DNA from: a virus
DNA length: 62,855 nucleotides
Reading direction: 5' to 3' (one strand)
Virus record (IMG/VR): IMGVR_UViG_3300046543_000285
Span: 1-62,855 of that record
Both the position numbers and the translations under genes were made by a program. Position 1 is the stretch's first letter. The number at the start of each line of letters is the position of its first letter. Positions 5,751 through 11,738 of the stretch are shown piece after piece. The notes beneath the pieces were generated by a model that worked only from the letters and a program-made list of their open reading frames with translations, had not been told where the DNA came from and did no database searches.

Positions 5751-6382
5751 CACAGCTTTCCCTGAATGTATAGCTTCTCTCTCGCGCGCTGCACGGCCTT
5801 GATAAACCCTGGAACACTCATCTTGGCAGCGCGTGATCCTGGCTTCGTGCCAAGCTTCGCCCATTCCAATATGGCCTCGTCGGAATGCCTCGCCACGGTG
5901 CCACCCTTGCGCCCTTCTGCCCTGGCGCGAGCTAGACCGGCGATCGTCCGCTCCCGGCTCAGATCCCGCTCAAACTCAGCCATGACCGCCAACATCCCGA
6001 ACATCAGGCGCCCCGCCGCTGTGGTGGTGTCCAGTCCCGAGTTGTCCAGCAGCCGCAGGTTGGCGCCTTTCGACCGGATGCGCTCGGCAATCTGGTGCAG
6101 CGCAACATTGTTCCGCGCCAGCCGGTCGAGCTTCCACACGACAACGGTATCGCCCTCACGCACGTCCTTCATCATCGCGTCAAACTGGGGGCGCTTGATT
6201 GCGGCGCCGCTCACCTGTTCGGTATAGATGTCGGAGTGGTGGACGCCGGCACGGATCAGCGCGTCTACCTGAAGCTGTGGGTTCTGATCGACGGTCGAGA
6301 CGCGGGCGTAGCCGATCATATGTCCCGGCTCATCATCGGCCTGGAGCGGCGGCAGCGCCGGTTTCTTCCTGTTGGCCGCCAT
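5750..6382 (-). CDS. Small serine recombinase (resolvase/invertase family), 210 aa
   Basis: Catalyses site-specific strand exchange through a 5'-phosphoserine. The resolvase core is clear: GYARVSTVDQNPQLQ with the nucleophile Ser29, TEQVSGAAIKRPQFDAMM, the catalytic Arg block VVWKLDRLARN (residues 82-91), and the long E-helix GRLMFGMLAVMAEFERDLSRERT. The C-terminal 50 residues hold a basic DNA-binding region. The size matches Tn3-type resolvases or Gin/Hin invertases, not large serine integrases. The 21 residues before MIGYARVS are unusual, so translation may start there. It is divergent from the 6486 operon across a palindrome-rich promoter region and is the only recombinase seen in the genome. 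Confidence 0.92.
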   Translation of the reverse strand: MAANRKKPALPPLQADDEPGHMIGYARVSTVDQNPQLQVDALIRAGVHHSDIYTEQVSGAAIKRPQFDAMMKDVREGDTVVVWKLDRLARNNVALHQIAERIRSKGANLRLLDNSGLDTTTAAGRLMFGMLAVMAEFERDLSRERTIAGLARARAEGRKGGTVARHSDEAILEWAKLGTKPGSRAAKMSVPGFIKAVQRAREKLYIQGKL

Positions 6383-6395
6383 TCCTTACAACCTC

Positions 6396-6446
6396 GCTAA
6401 ACAATGCTTGACAGGGGTTTAGCTTACCCCTATGGTTCGTGTCAAG
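6396..6446. promoter_or_regulatory. Overlapping divergent promoters with nested inverted repeats
   Basis: Rightward: -35 TTGACA (6408-6413), 17-bp spacer, -10 TATGGT (6431-6436). The spacer is itself a palindrome, GGGGT-TTAGCTT-ACCCC. Leftward: TTGACA at 6445-6440, with a weak TAAACC about 18 bp on. The CTTGACA/TGTCAAG pair and GCTAAAC (6396-6402)/GTTTAGC (6417-6423) form further inverted repeats. The site probably controls both the recombinase and the 6486 operon and could also be its recombination (res-like) site. Confidence 0.7.
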
Positions 6447-6485
6447 ACATACCGGCGCCTCGCGGATCAGGGGCGGAGTAGATCG

Positions 6486-6698
6486 ATGGAAAAGCTGGTC
6501 AAGAATGCCGAAGGCAAGTGGACCTACCACGGCATGACCTCCAATCAGTGCAACATCTACGTTGACCGCTCATCGCATTTCACACTCTGGCAGGTTCAGC
6601 GCCCCGATGGGGTGTATGCCAAGAACGTCGGCGGCTCGTTCGCCACGGAGCAAGCGGCGCTGGATTATGTCGCAGCGAATGGCTGGGAGGTCAGGTAA
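6486..6698 (+). CDS. Hypothetical protein, 70 aa
   Basis: The start MEKLVKNAEG at 6486 has GGAG seven bases upstream. A small beta-rich protein (WTYHGMTSNQCNIYVDR, then FTLWQVQRPDGVYAKNVGGS) ending in a helix that looks like a compact domain. It is the first gene after the TTGACA-N17-TATGGT promoter and is coupled to the next gene (TAATG). No family is recognised. Confidence 0.6.
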   Translation: MEKLVKNAEGKWTYHGMTSNQCNIYVDRSSHFTLWQVQRPDGVYAKNVGGSFATEQAALDYVAANGWEVR

Positions 6699-7006
6699 TG
6701 GCCAACCATCCCAACCGATCTATGGTCCGCAAGATCACGATTTGGCATGTCTGGGACGGCGGTGACGCCGCACAATCAGACTCGTTCTTCCCGACCAAGG
6801 ATGCGGCGTTGCGCCACATCAAAGAGAACTACGATGGCGTGAAACTGAGCGACGAAGGCGACGGTAGATGGATGGGTTATTCGCAGCTACGGCACGAGAC
6901 AGACGGCCTCCTGCACGATAGCGACGACGTGCATCTGGAGGTGTGCGAAGTCGAGGTGACCCGCGAGGGCATTTGCAGGGCGCTTCACCTGATCCCTAAC
7001 CGATGA
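6698..7006 (+). CDS. Hypothetical protein, 102 aa
   Basis: Starts on a TAATG junction with the previous gene. The sequence is alpha/beta with ITIWHVWDGGDAAQSDSFFP followed by a helix (KDAALRHIKENYDG) and a C-terminal strand run (VHLEVCEVEVT). The WHVWDGG...F.TKDAAL arrangement parallels the WQVQRPDG...FATEQAAL of the preceding protein, so the two may be related. Function unknown. Confidence 0.6.
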   Translation: MANHPNRSMVRKITIWHVWDGGDAAQSDSFFPTKDAALRHIKENYDGVKLSDEGDGRWMGYSQLRHETDGLLHDSDDVHLEVCEVEVTREGICRALHLIPNR

Positions 7007-7164
7007 CCCCAGATACCAGCGTGGGCGAGCGTGACGTGCCTTGGACTTGGATGGATGGAAGGCCACGCAGAGGGACCAAGGATGTCAACGACGATCCCCC
7101 TCAACCCGCCAGTAAACTCGCATGCTGGCGGACTATCCTAAACCCCGACCTTGGAGAGCCTGAG

Positions 7165-7650
7165 TTGAAAATCTGGTTTGACACTGAGTTCATCGAGGAC
7201 GGTAGCACGATTGATCTGATCTCGATCGGCATGATCCGCGAGGACGGCGCCGAGTATTACGCCGAGACAGACCAATGGATTCCCGGAAAGGCGTCTCAGT
7301 GGGTCAAGGATAACGTGATCGCCCATCTACAAGGCGGCGACGCTATCCGACCTCGCGACATAATCGCCAGAGAGATTGAGGAGTTCGCAGGAGAGAAGCC
7401 CGAGTTCTGGGGCTATTACGCTGATTATGATTGGGTGGCGCTCTGCTGGTTGTTCGGCACGATGATGCAGTTACCTCGTCATTGGCCGAAGTACTGCCGA
7501 GACATCAAGCAGCTGTGTGATAGTCTCGGCAACCCCAGCTTGCCGATACAAGGCAAGAGCGAACACCATGCTCTAGCGGATGCTAGATGGAACCGCATCG
7601 CCTATGAGTTCCTATTATCCGATCGTTCCGCAACGACTGAGACCACCTGA
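7165..7650 (+). CDS. 3'-5' exoribonuclease, Rv2179c-like DEDD family, 161 aa
   Basis: A DEDD-type exonuclease expected to trim RNA 3' ends with two metal ions. The catalytic blocks are visible: WFDTEFIEDG (Asp6, Glu8), GYYADYDWVAL (Asp87 or Asp89) and EHHALADARW (His135, Asp139). I start it at TTG 7165: the family begins directly with the KIWFDTEF strand, and GGAGAGCC plus the recurring intergenic motif lie just upstream. The frame continues upstream to an ATG at 7003 overlapping the previous gene; that start would add 54 residues of atypical sequence. Confidence 0.85.
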   Translation: MKIWFDTEFIEDGSTIDLISIGMIREDGAEYYAETDQWIPGKASQWVKDNVIAHLQGGDAIRPRDIIAREIEEFAGEKPEFWGYYADYDWVALCWLFGTMMQLPRHWPKYCRDIKQLCDSLGNPSLPIQGKSEHHALADARWNRIAYEFLLSDRSATTETT

Positions 7651-7670
7651 AACCCCGATCTGAGGAACCG

Positions 7671-8030
7671 ATGGCACAAGACAAGCTAAGCGATGAACAG
7701 CAGGCTGAGCGCGACAAGCTAATCCTTGAGTGCATGGCACTTGGCTATCTCATAAACCGCACGACGGAATATGCAGTATTCGTGGATATGGCTGGCCACG
7801 TTGAGTCGCTGTCAATCCGTATCTGCCGTGGCAAAGAGACCGGCTACAACGATGAGCTTGCCAAGACCGAGTTCAAGTTGGATGGTAAGTATGAGAGATG
7901 GGACTTCGAGAACGCGAACCAATGGCTTGAGATGAAGCGAGATATGTTGAAGTCGATCGCTGAGTCTCGCGACATTCCGTATGATGCCATGCAGCGCGAG
8001 GCCGAGACGATTTACCATCACTATTTCTGA
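7671..8030 (+). CDS. Hypothetical protein, 119 aa
   Basis: The start at 7671 follows a cassette copy with GAGGAACCG as ribosome site. The protein is charged and helical, with a central strand pair (YAVFVDMAGHVESLSIRICR) and a long acidic/basic C-terminal helix with several Trp and Tyr residues. No family is recognised. It sits in the exoribonuclease-tRNA operon. Confidence 0.6.
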   Translation: MAQDKLSDEQQAERDKLILECMALGYLINRTTEYAVFVDMAGHVESLSIRICRGKETGYNDELAKTEFKLDGKYERWDFENANQWLEMKRDMLKSIAESRDIPYDAMQREAETIYHHYF

Positions 8031-8053
8031 TGATCCTAAACCCCGGAGAGGAC

Positions 8054-8251
8054 ATGGCAAACATCACGATAAAAATGAAAGACGGCACTGTGCGAGAGTT
8101 CAAACACCAAGGTCGCGCGGGCGGCAGCTACACAAAGAGTCTCTCCTATGAAGGCGCGTTCGCTGTCATTAGGGATGAATGGGACATCAAGACCTCTATC
8201 CCTGCGGCAGACATTGCCGAGATAATTGAGCGCCCAGAGCGCAGCTACTAA
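8054..8251 (+). CDS. Hypothetical beta-rich protein, 65 aa
   Basis: The start MANITIKMKDGTVREF at 8054 has AGAGGAC directly upstream inside a cassette copy. The protein begins with two strands around a DGT turn, continues GRAGGSYTKSLSYEGAF and ends with a helix (AADIAEIIERPER). This resembles small phage proteins with a one-sheet fold, with no assigned function. Confidence 0.6.
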   Translation: MANITIKMKDGTVREFKHQGRAGGSYTKSLSYEGAFAVIRDEWDIKTSIPAADIAEIIERPERSY

Positions 8252-8273
8252 ACCCCCGATCTGAGAGGAAGCC

Positions 8274-8390
8274 ATGACGGGCATCCAATTCGCTTGGTCG
8301 ATCGCTGCCATAGGATGGGCGATGTATGTTTTCGAGGCTTATGAGCGCTGGCATCTCGTTCAGATCGTCCGTAGCGCTATGCTGTCCTAA
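8274..8390 (+). CDS. Small membrane protein, 38 aa
   Basis: Starts at ATG 8274 after a cassette copy (GAGAGGAAGCC) and ends 10 bases before the tRNA. Residues 4-22 (IQFAWSIAAIGWAMYVFEA) form one membrane helix, followed by a basic amphipathic tail. No family is recognised. Confidence 0.55.
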   Translation: MTGIQFAWSIAAIGWAMYVFEAYERWHLVQIVRSAMLS

Positions 8391-8400
8391 CCCCCCGGAT

Positions 8401-8477
8401 GGGGCCGTGGCTCAAATGGATGAGCACCGATATCCTACATCGGACATATGCAGGTTCGAATCCTGTCGGCCTCGCCA
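8401..8477 (+). tRNA. tRNA-Arg (anticodon CCU), with encoded CCA
   Basis: A full cloverleaf can be drawn. The acceptor GGGGCCG pairs with CGGCCTC (one G-U). The D-stem is GCTC/GAGC around a GG-containing loop. The anticodon stem CCGAT/ATCGG is perfect with loop ATCCTAC (anticodon CCT). The T-arm is GCAGG-TTCGAAT-CCTGT. The discriminator is G at 8474 and CCA is encoded at 8475-8477. It decodes AGG, a codon usually rare in GC-rich hosts. It lies at the end of a rightward operon and is intact. Confidence 0.92.
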
Positions 8478-8489
8478 ACCCCACCAACG

Positions 8490-8518
8490 AAAAAGCCGCC
8501 CCGGCTTCCCGGAGCGGC
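8490..8518 (-). terminator. Rho-independent terminator of the leftward late operon
   Basis: GCCGCCCCGG (8495-8504), loop CTTC, CCGGAGCGGC (8509-8518): a 10-bp stem with one mismatch. On the minus strand it is followed by TTTTTCG. It lies downstream of the last leftward gene (stop at 8547). On the plus strand it is followed by TCATTTTC and may also stop the tRNA transcript. Confidence 0.85.
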
Positions 8519-8546
8519 TCATTTTCGCAAGTACCTTATCGAGAGG

Positions 8547-9290
8547 TCACGCCACGAAGCCAGCCACATCTGCTCGCAGCGTCGCGTAGTCGATGCCAGG
8601 GGCACGATCGCCCCAAAGCAGACCGTGGGCCTCGTCGGTGCGTGTCGCCACCCAGCGCCACGTAGCTGGCTGCCAATTGCCCCACGTTCCGATCTGCACA
8701 AGAGCCTCGTTACCAAGCCCCGCATAAGACCAGATGAATGTGGCGTGTAAACCGATAAGCGCTCCAGGATCGCTGCCGTCGTCATCCCACGGACCCGTAC
8801 CAAACGCGTCCATGTCACACTGATAGAGCCTAACGCCGATCTCGCACGCCCCTAGATGCGCTACAGCCGATGCGATGCCCATTCGGTCAACTACATCGAT
8901 CACTCCGAAGTTGGCCACCAGCGGCGCCTGCTGGCCGCAGTCGAACCCATTGCGGGATTGGTAGGATAGCACGTCTAGGATAGCGGCTCCGTCAGTCGCC
9001 ATCAGATCGGCGGTTGTAGCGCCAGGCTTGCCAATGCTGGCAGCGTAGAAGGCTGGCACCGTCGCGGGGTCAATTACCTCGCCGCAGCCGGTCAGCACCC
9101 AGTTCGCAGCCTGCGCACAATTGGCTAGTGTCACAGCAGTGCAATCCGGCAGTGTGTCGTTCTGATATAGTTCTGGCACGAAAGGGATAGCACTGCGGTC
9201 CACCACAGGAGGAGGCAGCGCTAGGCCATAGCGCTGAAGGGCTGGGGCGGCGGCGAGGCGGACGGGATCATGTGCCTTGCGACCAAACAT
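8547..9290 (-). CDS. Papain-fold cysteine peptidase-like protein, 247 aa; candidate endolysin
   Basis: The layout follows the papain (C1) fold. A Gln-Asn-Asp-x4-Cys block precedes a helix (QNDTLPDCTAVTLANCAQ, Cys50). A middle part has TDGAAILDVLSYQSRNGF. The His strand is IGLHATFIWSYAG (His182), and GTWGNWQPATWRW stands where papain has its Asn-Ser-Trp-Gly turn. It is the last gene of the lysis-type cluster, next to holin- and spanin-like genes, and no standard endolysin occurs elsewhere, so a wall-cleaving role is plausible. GGAGG precedes three possible starts (GTG 9296, GTG 9293, ATG 9290). No signal peptide is seen. Function is inferred. Confidence 0.6.
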   Translation of the reverse strand: MFGRKAHDPVRLAAAPALQRYGLALPPPVVDRSAIPFVPELYQNDTLPDCTAVTLANCAQAANWVLTGCGEVIDPATVPAFYAASIGKPGATTADLMATDGAAILDVLSYQSRNGFDCGQQAPLVANFGVIDVVDRMGIASAVAHLGACEIGVRLYQCDMDAFGTGPWDDDGSDPGALIGLHATFIWSYAGLGNEALVQIGTWGNWQPATWRWVATRTDEAHGLLWGDRAPGIDYATLRADVAGFVA

Positions 9291-9334
9291 CACCACACGT
9301 CCTCCTGTCTATTCCCCGACAACGCCCAAGCCAG

Positions 9335-9805
9335 TCAGCGCTTCGGCAGCGCCCGCAACCGAGCCATAGCCGCCGTGCTGCCGGGTGACGCCGCAGCGCC
9401 TGTGAGAAGGCCCACAGCCGCCAGAAGCACCGGTAGCGCCAGTTGGATGTCAGTCAGGAGATTGGATGCAGCGGTGTTGCCAGCCAGATAAGGCTGCACC
9501 GCAGAAGCCACAGCCAAAACGTCAGCCTGGATCTGCTGGATAATCGGCTGCGCTTGCGTTTGAGTCATAGAGGCGGAAAGCGACTGCGCCGCAGCAATCG
9601 CCTGCTGGCCGTACGTTGTTACCGTTGCCACTACATTCGGCGGCAGATTCGGTAGGTTCGGCAGCATATTGAGCACGGAATTGGCGATCGTGATTGCATC
9701 ACTCAGCACGGTCTGAGTGATCTGCGCGGATGTCTGTCCTGCTGTGCAGGCTGCTAGCGCTGTGGTTGCCAGCATGGTGCCGGCCAGGGTGCGACGGGTG
9801 ATCAT
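9335..9805 (-). CDS. Lipoprotein, 156 aa
   Basis: The N-terminus MITRRTLAGTMLATTALAAC is a lipoprotein signal with a twin-arginine start and lipobox LAAC (Cys20). The rest is an Ala/Thr/Gln-rich helical protein with a second hydrophobic helix near the C-terminus (LALPVLLAAVGLLTGAAA). GGAG precedes the ATG. A similar Cys-anchored helical protein is often found next to lysis genes in phages of alphaproteobacteria. It may act in the envelope during lysis or in superinfection control; not shown. Confidence 0.65.
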   Translation of the reverse strand: MITRRTLAGTMLATTALAACTAGQTSAQITQTVLSDAITIANSVLNMLPNLPNLPPNVVATVTTYGQQAIAAAQSLSASMTQTQAQPIIQQIQADVLAVASAVQPYLAGNTAASNLLTDIQLALPVLLAAVGLLTGAAASPGSTAAMARLRALPKR

Positions 9806-9960
9806 GGGGATTCTCCTTTGGGTGTAAGCAACGCCGCTGCTTCGTCCAGCCTCTGGATCGCGCGCTCGGCGGTGGTGCCGCGCAAAAGCTGGTATTCGGC
9901 CCGCAGGATGCTTCTCTGGACCTCGATCAGCAGCATTAGGGCTTGGGCTTCGGGGGTCAT
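9802..9960 (-). CDS. Hypothetical helical protein, 52 aa
   Basis: Start ATG 9960 overlaps the previous stop and the stop overlaps the next start (ATGA at both ends). The protein is one or two amphipathic helices (LMLLIEVQRSILRAEYQLL then RAIQRLDEAAALL). It fills the only apparent gap in the lysis cluster, which supports it being real. No family is recognised. Confidence 0.6.
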   Translation of the reverse strand: MTPEAQALMLLIEVQRSILRAEYQLLRGTTAERAIQRLDEAAALLTPKGESP

Positions 9961-10352
9961 GGGCGGGCCGGTGTTGGCGTCGGCATTGGCGTCGGCATTG
10001 GCGTCGGCACTGGCGTAGCCGTGGATGATGTCACAGTGTCGGTGTGAACCACCGATGGTGTTGCAGGAGCGGGCACTGGAGACGAAGCGGCGAGGAGATC
10101 AGTCTTTTTCTCTGATCCACTGGACGAGCCGTAATAGTAACCGACAACCGTCTGTGCCATTGGTATGACGGCGCCAATCAGAAGCAACTGTGCCTCAGTG
10201 TTCTTAGTCACCACTGCAACCACTAAGCACGCCAAGAACAGCGATAGGCCGTAAACTCCTATGCTTGGCTTTGCCCACGATGGTTCGCTCGGCGCTAGAA
10301 CAGTAGTCGCCTGTGTCGTTGTCGTCGCTGGCGGCGTGGTTGTGCCGCTCAT
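9957..10352 (-). CDS. Putative holin-like membrane protein, 131 aa
   Basis: After a Thr-rich N-terminus come two membrane helices (about residues 35-52, YGLSLFLACLVVAVV, and 58-75, LLLIGAVIPMAQTVVGYYYG), then GSSSGSEKKTDLL, a motif I associate with phage holin-like proteins, and a Pro/Thr tail. The tail is encoded by four tandem copies of a 12-bp unit (GGCGTCGGCATT on the plus strand, about 9975-10014). I start at MSGTTTPP, coupled to the upstream stop. Holin function is inferred from topology and from the spanin-like neighbours. Confidence 0.6.
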   Translation of the reverse strand: MSGTTTPPATTTTQATTVLAPSEPSWAKPSIGVYGLSLFLACLVVAVVTKNTEAQLLLIGAVIPMAQTVVGYYYGSSSGSEKKTDLLAASSPVPAPATPSVVHTDTVTSSTATPVPTPMPTPMPTPTPARP

Positions 10353-10579
10353 CGCCGCAACCACATTCCAGATCCTAGCGCACACGAGATCATATCAACA
10401 CAAAGCCAGATCACGATAATTGCAGCCACGACGGCGATAATTATGTTGATTGTCTGCGCAATCCGCCCGTCTATCGCTCCCAGCAGTGGCAGCAACCACA
10501 ATCTAATCAGAGCCACCACGGCACAGATTATGATGATGGTGATAAGAAATTGCGCGAACCAAGCTAAACTGAAACACAT
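10349..10579 (-). CDS. Small membrane protein with two spans, 76 aa
   Basis: Very hydrophobic: helix one at residues 5-30 (WFAQFLITIIIICAVVALIR) and helix two at 42-63 (INIIIAVVAAIIVIWLCVDM). The ATG at 10579 has GGAG six bases upstream. The stop overlaps the start of the holin-like gene. Two small multi-span proteins side by side suggest a holin/antiholin pair; which is which cannot be told. Confidence 0.65.
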   Translation of the reverse strand: MCFSLAWFAQFLITIIIICAVVALIRLWLLPLLGAIDGRIAQTINIIIAVVAAIIVIWLCVDMISCALGSGMWLRR

Positions 10580-10588
10580 GACACACTC

Positions 10589-10780
10589 CTATTCTCGTGC
10601 CGCACACAATCGTAACGCTTCTTCAGTTCCAAGACGTGCTGCGTGTTCGGCGGCATCGTGGATACGGAGCGCCTCTGGACTCACAAGCTTGGGGAGCGAC
10701 GGCGGACCAGGCTGCGGCAGCGGACAGGGCGACTGAGACGAAGCGCACCCGATCAGAAGCAGTAGGAGTATCAGGGGCAC
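10589..10780 (-). CDS. Small lipoprotein, o-spanin (Rz1)-like, 63 aa
   Basis: Signal LILLLLLIGC with lipobox Cys12, then a proline-rich stretch (CPLPQPGPPSLPKL), which is the hallmark of outer-membrane spanin subunits, and a short helix. It starts at a GTG overlapping the end of the upstream membrane-anchored coiled-coil protein, as Rz1 overlaps Rz. Together they would bridge the inner and outer membranes in the last step of lysis. The identification rests on form and position. Confidence 0.65.
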   Translation of the reverse strand: MPLILLLLLIGCASSQSPCPLPQPGPPSLPKLVSPEALRIHDAAEHAARLGTEEALRLCAARE

Positions 10781-11289
10781 GACAGCGACTTCTTCCCGCT
10801 CGCACCCATGATACCCACAAGCTTAGCGCAAAGTCTGGATATTTGGTCAGCGCGTTCCCGTTGCTCATAAAGCAGGTTACGATCGAGCGTATCTGCCCTG
10901 CCATCCAGGGCACCGAGGTGTGAACCGTATTTCTCGATCACGTCAGATGTCACGATCACAGGAGATACTTCCGTCTCAAGTTTTGTAAGCCTACTGTTCA
11001 CCGCCAAAAGATTGACGGCGCGCTCTTTACTCCATACCTCGATGACCTTTTCCACAGCATCAATGCGCACACCTAGCGCTGTATTGGAGGCCATTACTTT
11101 GTCGTACTTCATCTCCTGCGCGACGTAAGTCGCCTGACTGCTCCATAGCCCCCATGCAATTGCGGCTAACGCTCCCGCTGGGACGCCGACGATCCACCCG
11201 ATTAAAAACCCGAGCGTTTGTAGGGTTCCCCAGTCCAGCTTACGCCACCAGCGCGTCCGAACCAAAGGATCAGATGATGTCACAGACAT
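10771..11289 (-). CDS. Membrane-anchored coiled-coil protein, i-spanin (Rz)-like, 172 aa
   Basis: A short basic cytoplasmic N-terminus, one membrane helix (about residues 25-48, TLGFLIGWIVGVPAGALAAI) and a long helical periplasmic part with heptad-like spacing (NTALGVRIDAVEKVIEVW, LLAVNSRLTKLETEV, LLYEQRERADQISRL). This N-in/C-out topology and the overlap with a small Pro-rich lipoprotein gene fit an inner-membrane spanin. An accessory lysis or tail-chaperone role cannot be excluded. Confidence 0.6.
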   Translation of the reverse strand: MSVTSSDPLVRTRWWRKLDWGTLQTLGFLIGWIVGVPAGALAAIAWGLWSSQATYVAQEMKYDKVMASNTALGVRIDAVEKVIEVWSKERAVNLLAVNSRLTKLETEVSPVIVTSDVIEKYGSHLGALDGRADTLDRNLLYEQRERADQISRLCAKLVGIMGASGKKSLSCP

Positions 11290-11293
11290 GATG

Positions 11294-11572
11294 TTACTTG
11301 CTCATCTGATCCAACAGATGAATGAGGAACGGACCTCTTGACACAACCAGGGCGGTAAAAACCGCAATAGCGATTGCGGTGCCTAATCCGGCTAACCATC
11401 TTCCACGACGTTCCTTGCGATCGAGGAAGTATTCCATCCTGCGATATTGGTCGCCAAATTTCTTACGAGACTCGGCATCGTCTGGGTATATGCCAGCCGC
11501 GACGAATGTGCGCTCCACCTGGTCAAGTCGCCTGACGTAGTTCCCGGCACGCGTCGGTGCATCATCAGCCAT
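11294..11572 (-). CDS. C-tail-anchored membrane protein, 92 aa
   Basis: The N-terminal 55 residues are charged and helical (RAGNYVRRLDQVERTFVAAG, RRMEYFLDRKERRGRW). They are followed by a single membrane helix (WLAGLGTAIAIAVFTALVV) and a short tail. It sits between the spike gene and the lysis genes. Its own ATG has only a weak ribosome site. A well-spaced GGAGG 70 bp upstream serves an ATG at 11640 in another frame that runs through this gene, so a frameshift or a short leader peptide should be considered. Confidence 0.6.
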   Translation of the reverse strand: MADDAPTRAGNYVRRLDQVERTFVAAGIYPDDAESRKKFGDQYRRMEYFLDRKERRGRWLAGLGTAIAIAVFTALVVSRGPFLIHLLDQMSK

Positions 11573-11738
11573 TCCCTGTTATTCCGTTCCCGGGAAAGTA
11601 ACGGGGGATTCACGGGATTCATTTGAGCGGCGTTTTCCATAGATGCCTCCAACCAGCGGTAGCTGGTTATCGCTCACCCCAGCCCCTGTCTGTGACGAGC
11701 ATCACTGATACGTGGGGTTCTCTTGTCTATCATCATCA

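Larger units (their letters stand above)
7134..8400 (+). repeat. Recurring intergenic cassette CTAAACCCC(C)GATCTGAG
   Basis: Near-identical short sequences occur just upstream of each start: 7137-7164 (before the exoribonuclease), 7647-7670, 8034-8053, 8249-8273 and, degenerate, 8386-8400 directly before the tRNA. The consensus is about CCTAAACCCCCGATCTGAGA followed by GGA; it often includes the upstream stop codon and the ribosome site. The reverse complement GGGGTTTAG also occurs in the promoter palindrome at 6414-6422. Confidence 0.7.

Noticed and set aside
7003-7164. 54-residue N-terminal extension of the exoribonuclease
   Set aside because: The ATG overlaps the upstream stop, but the family starts at the KIWFDTEF strand and a cassette copy with GGAG precedes TTG 7165. 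The extension has no family-like sequence.
8401-8477. tRNA as a phage attachment site
   Set aside because: The tRNA is complete and has its own promoter-side context. No tyrosine integrase is present and no second partial copy of its 3' end was seen.
11392-11640. 82-codon frame beginning MENAAQMNPVNPP with a well-placed GGAGG
   Set aside because: It overlaps the more protein-like 92-aa membrane protein in another frame and its distal part is poor. It may be a short leader or a frameshifted extension, so it is mentioned but not called.
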